Source: a candidate division TA06 bacterium (GTDB lineage Bacteria > Ratteibacteria > UBA8468 > MWAK01). Taken from it: a stretch of DNA of 9,099 nt. Positions 1 to 6,452 of this stretch are shown in pieces. Numbering within the stretch: the first letter of the stretch is position 1; each line of letters opens with the position of its first letter. The position numbers and the translations under genes are program-made. The DNA lies in NCBI GenBank assembly GCA_022704925.1, contig JAKJFK010000059.1:1-9099 (forward strand), in the 5' to 3' direction. Under the pieces are notes generated by a model. The model saw nothing but the letters and a program-made list of their open reading frames with translations. It was not told the origin of the DNA and ran no database searches.

Positions 1-3000
1 GCCTGCCGGCCGGCCTCTACCTGGTCCGGCTGACTTCTCCGGAGGAGGTTCCCGACCGGCCCGGCGGGGAAGACAGGTTCTACTGCCTGGTAACCGACCT
101 GGCCCTGGTCCGCAAGTCGGCCCCGGAGCAGAACCTGCTCTTCGCCTGCGGCCTGGCCGACGGCCGGCCGCGGCCCGAAACGCTCATCTGGACCCTCGGC
201 GGCCCCGGTGCGCCGCGGCTGCTGGGCCGGACCGACGCTTCCGGCCGGCTGGAGACGAACGGCGGTGGCCTGGCGCTGGCCGAAGCGGGAACCTCGCTGG
301 CCCTGCTGAACCTGCCGACCGCCCGGCCGTCGAACGTCCGCAGCGACCCGACCATCGCCTACCTTTACACGGAAAGGCCCGTTTACCGGCCCGGCCAGAC
401 CGTCTACTTCAAGGGTTTCCTGCGCCTTGACCACGGCAACCGTTACGAGGTGCCGCCGGCGCGGAAGGCCCGGGTCCAGGTCCGTGACCCGGAGGATCGG
501 CTGGTCTCCGACACCTGGCTGCCGGTGAGTGAAAACGGCTCCCTGGCCGGCTCGCTGGAACTGGCCGCCGAGCCGCGGCTGGGCAACTACACGCTTTCAA
601 TCCATCCGGATCAAGCAATCGCCGCCTCCGGAACCTCCGGTTTTCAGGTCCTGGAATACCGCAAGCCCGAGTACCAGGTCGAGGTCGAGGCCGACCGCGA
701 CCGCTACCTGCCCGGCGAGAAGATCCGATTCCGGCTCCGGGCCAGTTACTATTTCGGACAGCCGGTGGCCAACGCCCGGGTTAACTACCTGGTTTACGAA
801 CGATCCGGCTGGTGGGCGGATTATGATTACGAAGAGTACGAAAATGAAAACGGGGGCCCGGGCTGGGGGTATGGAAAACTGCTCCGGCAGGGAGAAGCCC
901 AGACCGGGCCGGACGGAACCTGCCTGGTCGAACTCCCGGGCCGGGGCGCCTACGAAAACGAAACCCGTTTCACCCTGGAGGCCCGGGTCGTCGACCGCAG
1001 CCAGCGGGAGGTGATCGGACGGGCCTCGGCGGACGCAGTCCCGGGCGCCTTTCGAATCGGGCTCGTCACTCCGCGCTACGTCTATTATCCAGGCGAGGCC
1101 GTCCCCCTGGAAATAACGGTCCGAACCTGGGATGACCGGCCGGTGGCCGGACTTCCGATCAAGGTCTTCGTCGCCCTGGAACGTTACGAGAAAAACCGCT
1201 ACACCTGGACGGAGCTGCAGGCCGAAACCGCCGTCACCGGGCCGGAGGGGCGCACCTCCCTGAACCTGAAACCCGGCCGTTCCGGCTACCTGAAGGTTTA
1301 CGCCCAGGCCTCAGATGAATACAAAAACCTGGTCAACGGCCTCCGCTACATCTGGGTGGCCGGCCGCGAATACACCTCCGCCTGGTCTTCGAGCCGGGAA
1401 CTGGAGATCGTGACCGACCAAAAAAGTTACCGGCCGGGCGATACGGCCCGGGTGCTGATCACGACGGCCTTCCCCGGTCAGCCGATCCTCCTCACCGTCG
1501 AGGGAACCCGCCTCCACGAAAGCCGGATCCTGCAGCCGGAGGCACAGACCAGCCTGCTGGAATTCCCCGTAACGGCCGAACACATCCCGAATTTCACCCT
1601 CGGCCTGACCGCGGTCCGCAACCGGGAACTGCACCAGGCGGAACGGACCCTGCCGGTGGTCGAACCGAACCGCTTTCTCACGGTTGAAATCACTCCGGAC
1701 CGAAAAGAATACCGCCCCGGGGAGATCAGCCGGTTCGCCATCCGCACCCTGGACAGCGCCGGGGCCGGCACCCCGGCGGAGGTCTCCCTTGGACTGGTGG
1801 ACAAGGCCATCTATGCCATCGCGCCGGAGACGACGCTCGACCCGGACCGTTTCTTTTACGGCCGCAAACCCAACCGCGTCTCGACCGGCTACTCCTTCTA
1901 CACCTGGGAGTACGGCGGCGCCAAGGACCTGGCCGAAACCGGTCTGCGCCGGAATTTCAAGGACACCGCCTTCTGGATCCCGGCGCTCTGGACCGACCGC
2001 GAGGGGCGGGCCTCCCTGGAAGTGGCGCTGCCCGATAACCTCACCACCTGGCGGGCGACCGCCCGGGCGGTTACGCCCGAAACCCGGGTGGGCGGCGCCC
2101 GGCGGGAGATACTGGTCTCCAAGCCGCTGCTGGCCCGCCTGGCCGCCCCCCGCTTCCTGGTCGAAGGCGACCGTTTTACCCTTTCGGCCGTGATCCACAA
2201 CTACACCGGCGCCGACCAGCCGGTGACGGTCATCCTGGAAGCGCGGGGCCTCCGCCTGCTGGAAACGGCGCCGCAAGAGGCCACCATCCCGGCCGGCGGT
2301 TCGATCCGCTGCCAGTGGCTGGCCGTCGCCGGCGAGGCACCCGAAGCCGAGCTGGCTTTGCGGGCCGGCAACCGCGATTACTCCGACGGCCTGGAAACGA
2401 AGATTCCGGTGCTTCCTTACGCCACGGCGGTCCTGGAGGTCCGTTCCGGAGAGTGCCGGGAGTCGGCCCTGAACAGTTTCAAGCTGCCGGCGGCGGCCGC
2501 CAGCCCGAAACTGACCAGCTACCTCTATCCTTCGCTGGCCTCCGGCCTCTTCCGTTCCCTGGATTACCTGGCCGGGTATCCCTACGGGTGCGTGGAACAG
2601 ACCTTGAACCGCTTCCTGCCCACGCTCCAGGTGGCCCGGGCGGTTCGGGAGCTGGGCGTCTCCGATCTCCGGCTGCTGAGCGACGACCCGAAAGCCTTCC
2701 AGAAGATGCTGGAAGAACTTCCGGCCATGGTCAACCGGGGCCTGGCCCGCCTTTACGATTACCAGCACGCCGACGGCGGCTGGGGCTGGTGGGCGGCCGA
2801 CGCCTCGCATCCCTACACCAGCGCCCTGGTCCTCTACGGCCTCACCCTGACCGAAGAGTGCGGCTACCCGGTCGATCCCGAGGTCCGGCGCCGGGCCGTA
2901 AGCTTCCTGGCGGAACAAGTCAAGAGCCTCGAGGACCCGGACGCCCGGGCCTATGCCGCCTTCAGCCTCAGCCAAGCGGAGCCGGCGGTGCCGTCCGGAC

Positions 3001-4076
3001 TGAAGGGAACCCTGGCCAAACTCTTCCAGGAACGCTCCCGGCTCAATCCTTACGGCCGGGCCCTGCTGGCGCTCTCCTTTCACAAAGCCGATCCGGCCGG
3101 CCGGGTGGCCGCCCAGGTGGCGGAGGAACTGCTGGCCGACCTGAAACCGCTGACCCCGGACATCTCCTTCTGGAAGGCGGACCGTCCGGACCGCTACTCC
3201 TGGGTGGACAGCGACGTCGAAGCCAGCGCCTGGGCCCTGAAGGCGGTCCTGGCCCTGGCCCCGCAGAGCCCGGAGATACCAAAGATCATCCGGTACCTGG
3301 TGGCCAGCCGCCGGCTCGGCCGCTGGCGATCCACCAAGGATACCGCCGTCTGCGTCTCGGCCCTCACCGACTTCCTCCGCCGCGGGACGGAGCTCAACCC
3401 GGACTTCACGGCGGAATTGACGGTGAATAACCAGCCTTTGGCCCGGGAAAAGTTCGACCGTGACTCGCTTCGGGAGTTTGTCCGCATAATCACCGCGCCG
3501 CCCGGAACCCTGAAGGCCGGAGAGGAAAATACGCTTTCCCTTAAGAAAACCGGGGCCGGGAACCTTTACTACTCGCACGCCCTGGATTACCTTGACCGCA
3601 GCCGGCTCCAGGAACCGGAGGACCGCGGTTTCACCGTCAAGCGGGAGTACCGGCGCCTGCAAGCCGGGGCCGGGGACGCGGCCGGAAACCCTGAGGAGAA
3701 GCCGTTCGCGGCCGGCGACACCCTGAAGGTCGGAGAACGGGTCCGGGTCACGCTTACGATCACCGGCCGGGACTTCTACGAATTCGCCGTCATTGAAGAC
3801 GCACTGCCCAGCGGCTTTGAGGTGGTGGAGACCCCGGAGAACGAAGCGGGGGGTAACTGGTACTGCCGGCGTGAAGTGCACGATGAGCGGATCGTCTTCT
3901 TCACCCCCTTCTGGGGACTGGATGCCGAGGGGAAAGGCACCCGGACCCTGGTTTACCACCTCCGTCCGGAGACGACCGGCGACTTCCAGGTGCGGCCGGC
4001 CCGGGCCTCCCTGATGTACTTCCCGGAAGTCAACGGCCGGTCCGACGGATTCCATCTCCGGGTGCGGGAAGAATGA
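1..4076 (+). CDS. Bacterial alpha-2-macroglobulin family protein, 3' part (5'-truncated by window edge)
   Basis: The reading frame is open from base 3 to the TGA at 4074, giving 1357 visible residues; the start and any signal peptide lie upstream. Bacterial A2Ms are envelope protease inhibitors: cleavage of a bait region triggers a conformational change and a reactive thioester captures the protease. Visible landmarks, numbered from base 3, are a macroglobulin strand YTERPVYRPGQTVYFKG (about residue 122), repeated YxPGE/D-type MG-domain motifs (for example RYLPGE, SYRPGD, EYRPGE), an A2M core domain near residues 650-700 (FWIPALWTDREG, LPDNLTTWR), the thioester motif GCVEQ with Cys863 (bases 2589-2600), a GWGWW motif at 926-930 in the helical thioester domain, and a C-terminal beta domain from about 1213 (DALPSGFEVVE, FFTPFWG). 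A GTG at 450 is not the start, because homologous sequence continues upstream of it. No PbpC gene, a frequent A2M partner, lies downstream; a VanW gene does. The family call is secure; the target proteases are unknown. Confidence 0.95.
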   Translation, partial: LPAGLYLVRLTSPEEVPDRPGGEDRFYCLVTDLALVRKSAPEQNLLFACGLADGRPRPETLIWTLGGPGAPRLLGRTDASGRLETNGGGLALAEAGTSLALLNLPTARPSNVRSDPTIAYLYTERPVYRPGQTVYFKGFLRLDHGNRYEVPPARKARVQVRDPEDRLVSDTWLPVSENGSLAGSLELAAEPRLGNYTLSIHPDQAIAASGTSGFQVLEYRKPEYQVEVEADRDRYLPGEKIRFRLRASYYFGQPVANARVNYLVYERSGWWADYDYEEYENENGGPGWGYGKLLRQGEAQTGPDGTCLVELPGRGAYENETRFTLEARVVDRSQREVIGRASADAVPGAFRIGLVTPRYVYYPGEAVPLEITVRTWDDRPVAGLPIKVFVALERYEKNRYTWTELQAETAVTGPEGRTSLNLKPGRSGYLKVYAQASDEYKNLVNGLRYIWVAGREYTSAWSSSRELEIVTDQKSYRPGDTARVLITTAFPGQPILLTVEGTRLHESRILQPEAQTSLLEFPVTAEHIPNFTLGLTAVRNRELHQAERTLPVVEPNRFLTVEITPDRKEYRPGEISRFAIRTLDSAGAGTPAEVSLGLVDKAIYAIAPETTLDPDRFFYGRKPNRVSTGYSFYTWEYGGAKDLAETGLRRNFKDTAFWIPALWTDREGRASLEVALPDNLTTWRATARAVTPETRVGGARREILVSKPLLARLAAPRFLVEGDRFTLSAVIHNYTGADQPVTVILEARGLRLLETAPQEATIPAGGSIRCQWLAVAGEAPEAELALRAGNRDYSDGLETKIPVLPYATAVLEVRSGECRESALNSFKLPAAAASPKLTSYLYPSLASGLFRSLDYLAGYPYGCVEQTLNRFLPTLQVARAVRELGVSDLRLLSDDPKAFQKMLEELPAMVNRGLARLYDYQHADGGWGWWAADASHPYTSALVLYGLTLTEECGYPVDPEVRRRAVSFLAEQVKSLEDPDARAYAAFSLSQAEPAVPSGLKGTLAKLFQERSRLNPYGRALLALSFHKADPAGRVAAQVAEELLADLKPLTPDISFWKADRPDRYSWVDSDVEASAWALKAVLALAPQSPEIPKIIRYLVASRRLGRWRSTKDTAVCVSALTDFLRRGTELNPDFTAELTVNNQPLAREKFDRDSLREFVRIITAPPGTLKAGEENTLSLKKTGAGNLYYSHALDYLDRSRLQEPEDRGFTVKREYRRLQAGAGDAAGNPEEKPFAAGDTLKVGERVRVTLTITGRDFYEFAVIEDALPSGFEVVETPENEAGGNWYCRREVHDERIVFFTPFWGLDAEGKGTRTLVYHLRPETTGDFQVRPARASLMYFPEVNGRSDGFHLRVREE

Positions 4077-4735
4077 AAAAACTACTCCTGCTCGGCCTGC
4101 TGCTCCTGGGCGGCGGTCCGGCGGCCGCCGAAGATTTCGTCCACTGCTGGGGAAGCTGCACCACCTCCTTCCAAACCGGCCTGGACGCCCGCGAACACAA
4201 CATCCTCCTGGCGGTGGAAAAACTGGACGGCTGCCGACTGGGGCCGGAAACGGAGTTTTCCTTCCTGGAAACGGTTACCCGGCAGCTGAAACCCGGTGCC
4301 CTGGGCTACGCCTCCTCCCTGGTGGAAGGCCGCCGCCGGCCCGCGCCCGGCGGCGGACTCTGCCAGGTCTCCTCCACCCTCTACTGCGCCGCCCTGGCCG
4401 CCGGCCTTCAGATCCAGGAACGGCACCCGCACTCATCCCTGGTCGGTTACCTGCCGCCGGGACTGGACGCGGCCGTAAGTACCGAGGCGTGGACCGACCT
4501 GCGGTTCCGGAACCGGCAGGCGGCAACCCTCCAGATACGGGCCCGGGTCCAGGCGGCCGCTCTGAGCATCGGCTTCTATGGAACGGAAACCCCCGAATGG
4601 GAAATAAGATTGAAGGCCAGTCCGCCCGAAAAACGGGCCGGCTGGTTTTATACCGTAACCCGGCGCGACTATTTCCGCGCCGGCCGGGAGGCCTTCTCCG
4701 AGATCATCTCCCGGGACCGTTACCCGGCTCCCTGA
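4073..4735 (+). CDS. VanW family protein, small, secreted
   Basis: This 220-residue protein has a Sec-type signal peptide: MKK, a Leu-rich core (residues 4-12), then a likely cleavage after PAAA at residue 19. The mature part is a single VanW domain: SF near 32-33, a LGPETEFSF segment (56-64), the hallmark GGGLCQVSSTLY (93-104), and ERHPHSSLVGYLPPGLDAAVS (116-136, with E116, H118 and H120). VanW is named for an accessory gene of the vanB glycopeptide-resistance cluster, but its biochemical role is not established; chromosomal members are common and do not imply resistance. Five cysteines (25, 29, 54, 97, 105) are visible. Larger family members carry extra peptidoglycan-associated domains; this one does not. 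The start ATG shares ATGA with the A2M stop, so translation is probably coupled, with only a weak purine stretch (GGGAAGA) upstream. The envelope location is inferred from the signal peptide. Confidence 0.88.
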   Translation: MKKLLLLGLLLLGGGPAAAEDFVHCWGSCTTSFQTGLDAREHNILLAVEKLDGCRLGPETEFSFLETVTRQLKPGALGYASSLVEGRRRPAPGGGLCQVSSTLYCAALAAGLQIQERHPHSSLVGYLPPGLDAAVSTEAWTDLRFRNRQAATLQIRARVQAAALSIGFYGTETPEWEIRLKASPPEKRAGWFYTVTRRDYFRAGREAFSEIISRDRYPAP

Positions 4736-4762
4736 AAAATACCGGGCCGGTTAATAATTCAG

Positions 4763-4771
4763 AAAAGGAGG
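4763..4771 (+). promoter_or_regulatory. Strong Shine-Dalgarno for the dehydrogenase GTG start
   Basis: AAAAGGAGG ends 4 bases before the GTG at 4776. It is the best anti-SD match in the window and fixes this GTG as the start. The 40-base gap after vanW shows no convincing promoter or terminator, so read-through from the upstream genes is likely. Confidence 0.8.
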
Positions 4772-4775
4772 CCGG

Positions 4776-5771
4776 GTGAAAAAGCCGACCGTTGTTTCCC
4801 TGATTAAAAAAGAGCTCCAGACCCAGCTGTTCAGTCCGGCCGACCGGGAACGGCTGAATCGGCTGGCCCGGATCGATGAAATCGAACCGGACCCGGAAAA
4901 GCCGCCCCGCCTGCCGGCCGAAACCGTCGCCTGTCTTACCAGCTGGGGCAGTCCCCGTTTCACCGAGGAGATCCTGACCGCCGCGCCGGACCTGAAACTG
5001 GTCGTCTACGCCGCCGGCAGCGTACGCCCCGTTGTTTCCGAAGCCCTCTGGAAGCGGGGCATCGTGGTCACCAGCGCCTCGGCGGCCATCGCCATCGGCG
5101 TGGCCGAGCATACCCTGGGCCTGATGCTGAGCACCCTCAAGCGGGTCTGCCGTTTCAACGAACTGCTGCATCAGGGCGGCTGGTATCACCAGGAAGAGCG
5201 GGTAAAGATCCGCGAGATTTACGGCCTTACCGTGGGCGTGGTCGGGGCCGGCCATGCCGGCCGCCACTTCATCCGTCTCCTGAAGAACTTCGAGGTGCGC
5301 ATTCTGCTTTATGATCCCTACCTGGACCCGGCCGAAGCGGTCCGGCTGGGGGTCGAACCGGCGGCCAGCCTGGAGGCGCTGATACCCCAGGTCGACGTCC
5401 TCTCCCTGCACGCGCCGGCCCTGCCCTCAACCCGCGACCTGATCAACCGGGAAAACCTGAAACTCTTCAAGGACGGCGCCCTGCTCATCAACACCGCCCG
5501 CGGCGCCCTGATCGATGAAACCGCCCTCTACGAAGAACTGCTGACCGGCCGCCTGACCGCCTGCCTGGATGTCCGTTACCCGGAACCGCCGGTCCCGGAA
5601 CCGCCTCTCTGGAAACTGCCCAACGTCATCCTGACTCCGCACATCGCCGGGGGCGTGACCGACAACATGAAACGGCTCGGGAAATACGCGCTGCGGGAAC
5701 TGGAGAACTTTTTCTCCGGCCGGCCGCCGGTCTATCCGGTTACCGAACGGGACCTGGAACGCATGGCCTGA
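4776..5771 (+). CDS. D-isomer-specific 2-hydroxyacid dehydrogenase (NAD-dependent)
   Basis: The product is 331 residues, a normal length for the family, which reversibly reduces 2-keto acids to D-2-hydroxyacids with NAD(P)H in the cytoplasm (D-lactate, glycerate, phosphoglycerate and related enzymes). The N-terminal substrate domain is followed by a Rossmann domain opening with VGVVGAGHAGR (GxGxxG at 157-162); Asp180 at the end of the second strand favours NAD over NADP. The catalytic triad is complete: Arg242 in NTARGALIDE, Glu270 in RYPEPP, His289 in TPHIAGG. The GTG start follows a strong ribosome binding site. The gene lies 40 bases after vanW and is probably the last gene of that unit, because 681 bases of repeat-rich DNA follow. 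The substrate cannot be read from sequence: it looks more like the phosphoglycerate/hydroxypyruvate-type branch than LdhA/VanH, judged only from motif style. No ACT domain is present, unlike many SerA proteins. Confidence 0.92.
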   Translation: MKKPTVVSLIKKELQTQLFSPADRERLNRLARIDEIEPDPEKPPRLPAETVACLTSWGSPRFTEEILTAAPDLKLVVYAAGSVRPVVSEALWKRGIVVTSASAAIAIGVAEHTLGLMLSTLKRVCRFNELLHQGGWYHQEERVKIREIYGLTVGVVGAGHAGRHFIRLLKNFEVRILLYDPYLDPAEAVRLGVEPAASLEALIPQVDVLSLHAPALPSTRDLINRENLKLFKDGALLINTARGALIDETALYEELLTGRLTACLDVRYPEPPVPEPPLWKLPNVILTPHIAGGVTDNMKRLGKYALRELENFFSGRPPVYPVTERDLERMA

Positions 5772-5840
5772 AGGAGCTTCCCTCCCCTGATTCCCCCTCC
5801 CCGACCACGAACCGCGAGAAGGGGCTCCGCCCCCTCTCTC
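5770..5840. repeat. Repeat unit copy 1, sub-blocks A and B
   Basis: This 71-bp segment matches 6305-6375 with three differences (5791 T/C, 5810 A/G, 5829 G/A). It begins on the last two bases of the dehydrogenase stop codon. Sub-block A carries GAAGGAGCTTCC; sub-block B carries the hairpin GGGGC-TCC-GCCCC (5821-5833) followed by CTCTCTC. The hairpin could act as a weak terminator, but no T-run follows. Confidence 0.85.
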
Positions 5841-5915
5841 CGGTGAAGTAGAGTCCCTCGACAAGCTCGGAACACACTTCACCGCCGTGAAGCGTGCTTC
5901 GCTCTGCTTCACGGC
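5841..5915. repeat. Double inverted repeat (two adjoining hairpins)
   Basis: Two perfect stems abut: CGGTGAAGT (5841-5849) pairs with ACTTCACCG (5876-5884) across a 26-base loop, and GCCGTGAAGC (5884-5893) pairs with GCTTCACGGC (5906-5915) across 12 bases. All four arms share GTGAAG or its complement CTTCAC, so the two middle arms (5877-5882 and 5887-5892) can also pair, giving mutually exclusive folds. The layout resembles paired REP units (BIMEs) or the remains of a small palindromic element. The first loop carries CCTCGACAAGCTCGG. Confidence 0.8.
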
Positions 5916-5928
5916 CCCCTCTATTGTT

Positions 5929-5943
5929 TCTGAAAATTTCAGA
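5929..5943. repeat. 15-bp near-perfect palindrome
   Basis: TCTGAAA-A-TTTCAGA has 7-base arms around a single central base and is AT-rich against a GC-rich background. It could be a protein-binding half-site pair or part of the palindromic segment it sits in. It lies more than 500 bases from murD, so an operator role is doubtful. Confidence 0.5.
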
Positions 5944-5948
5944 CGAAT

Positions 5949-5982
5949 CCGGTTGATACGGCGGCGGAGCTTCGCTTTCAGG
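5949..5982. repeat. Repeat unit copy 1, sub-blocks C (5'-shortened) and D
   Basis: All 34 bases are identical to 6270-6303. The segment contains CCGGTTGATACGGCGGCGG followed by AGCTTCGCTTTCAGG. The left arm of the C hairpin is missing here. It is separated from its expected A-B neighbour (ending 5840) by 108 bp, as if that segment had been inserted into, or had replaced part of, the unit. Confidence 0.85.
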
Positions 5983-6234
5983 AGCCTCGGCTCTGGCTTC
6001 GGCTCGGACGCTTTGCCGCGGGGGAAAGGTACGCTTAAATCCGGCGCGCGGCTAACTCGCTGTCCGCTTGGGGCCGAAAGACGGCCGTCGCGGCCTGGCT
6101 CAGACAGGAGCCGCGGGAGGATGATATGCCGGAGCGCTGCCGCTTTTAAGCTTCTTTCCCGAGGCCGCGGCTCCGCGACTCGTCTCACTCCAGACCCTCG
6201 GCTCAAGGGAAAAACAAAAAACACGGCTCAACAA

Positions 6235-6303
6235 AGGGGCTCCGCCCCCTCTCTCACCCCGGCCCGCCGCCGGTTGATACGGCGGCGGAGCTTCGCTTTC
6301 AGG
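6235..6303. repeat. Repeat unit copy 2, sub-blocks B, C and D
   Basis: B (6235-6255) has the GGGGC-TCC-GCCCC hairpin. C (6257-6288) has an 8-bp perfect stem, CCGCCGCC (6264-6271) with GGCGGCGG (6281-6288), and a GGTTGATAC loop. D (6289-6303) leads directly into sub-block A of the next copy. B-C matches 6355-6408 at a constant offset of 120 bp with only two differences; C-D matches 5949-5982 exactly over 34 bases. Confidence 0.87.
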
Positions 6304-6304
6304 G

Positions 6305-6409
6305 GAAGGAGCTTCCCTCCCCTGACTCCCCCTCCCCGACCACGGACCGCGAGAAGGGGCTCCACCCCCTCTCTCTCCCCGGCCCGCCGCCGGTTGATAC
6401 GGCGGCGGG
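6305..6409. repeat. Repeat unit copy 3, sub-blocks A, B and C
   Basis: A-B (6305-6375) matches 5770-5840 at 68 of 71 positions, and C (6377-6408) is identical to 6257-6288 over 32 bases. The junction with D forms another hairpin, CAGGGG (6300-6305) with CCCCTG (6319-6324). The C stem is one pair longer than in copy 2 (C6383-G6409). In B a G-to-A change at 6364 breaks one stem pair, but AGGGG/CCCCT (6355-6359 with 6366-6370) can pair instead. Block D is absent after this copy, which ends at the murD leader. Confidence 0.87.
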
Positions 6410-6423
6410 GGACATGATAAGAT
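6394..6423 (+). promoter_or_regulatory. Candidate sigma-70-type promoter for murD-ftsW-murG
   Basis: TTGATA (6394-6399, 5 of 6 to TTGACA) is followed after 18 bases by TAAGAT (6418-6423, 4 of 6 to TATAAT), preceded by TG one base upstream (TGATAAGAT), an extended -10. Transcription would begin near 6430, about 23 bases before the murD ATG. The -35 lies in the hairpin loop of the third repeat copy, and the -10 lies in the unique AT-rich leader. Predicted from sequence only. Confidence 0.5.
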
Positions 6424-6435
6424 TGTAGAGAAATC

Positions 6436-6440
6436 AAGGA
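6436..6440 (+). promoter_or_regulatory. Weak ribosome binding site of murD
   Basis: AAGGA ends 12 bases before the ATG at 6453, a long spacing. No better purine tract lies closer, but the N-terminal MELAGKKILVIGLG of MurD supports this start. Confidence 0.45.
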
Positions 6441-6452
6441 AATCGACGACTC

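Larger units (their letters stand above)
5772..6452. other. Repeat-rich intergenic region without a credible gene
   Basis: This 681-base gap separates the dehydrogenase from murD in an otherwise tightly packed stretch. About half is made of a reiterated unit with sub-blocks A, B, C and D, described separately, plus a palindromic 108-bp segment. The remainder, 5983-6234, is unique within the window. In it I see only short hairpins (GGCCG/CGGCC at 6072-6086, GGCTC/GAGCC at 6097-6112) and an A-rich patch near 6207-6222; there is no tRNA fold, no recognisable RNA and no protein. The last 40 bases (6411-6452) are AT-richer and form the murD leader. An arginine-rich open frame crosses the region but is judged non-coding. 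Confidence 0.8.

Noticed and set aside
450-452. GTG as a start for the A2M gene.
   Set aside because: The same frame is open to the window edge, and the conserved TERPVYRPGQTVYFKG segment lies upstream of it, so the gene is simply truncated by the window.
2315-3430. A 371-codon + strand open frame inside the A2M gene.
   Set aside because: It is out of frame with the clear A2M homology and yields low-complexity Gly/Arg/Pro-rich sequence.
1311-4055. A 914-codon open frame on the minus strand.
   Set aside because: It is a shadow of the A2M gene caused by GC-rich codon use; the translation has no recognisable domain. The same applies to the minus-strand frames opposite murD, ftsW and the dehydrogenase.
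5821-5839. GGGGC-TCC-GCCCC hairpin as a Rho-independent terminator of the dehydrogenase gene.
   Set aside because: The stem is only 5 bp and is followed by CTCTCTC, not a T-run. The same hairpin recurs in each repeat copy, so it is better explained as part of the repeat.
5983-6234. tRNA or structured non-coding RNA between repeat copies.
   Set aside because: No cloverleaf with TTCGA-type T-loop and acceptor pairing could be found; only short isolated hairpins, not enough to call an RNA gene.
6207-6250. Minus-strand terminator: GGGGC/GCCCC hairpin followed by TTTGTT and a later T-rich stretch.
   Set aside because: No minus-strand gene ends here, and the T-rich stretch is separated from the hairpin by about ten bases.
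5770-6409. CRISPR array.
   Set aside because: Repeats are not regularly spaced with unique spacers of constant length; they are contiguous sub-blocks of one unit, and no cas genes are near.
5887-6417. A + strand open frame of 176 codons across the repeats, with RRLIRRR repeated three times in frame.
   Set aside because: The repetition follows from DNA repeats whose offsets (321 and 120 bp) happen to be multiples of three. The product is arginine- and proline-rich with no known domain, and has no ribosome binding site; the A-A offset (535 bp) breaks phase.
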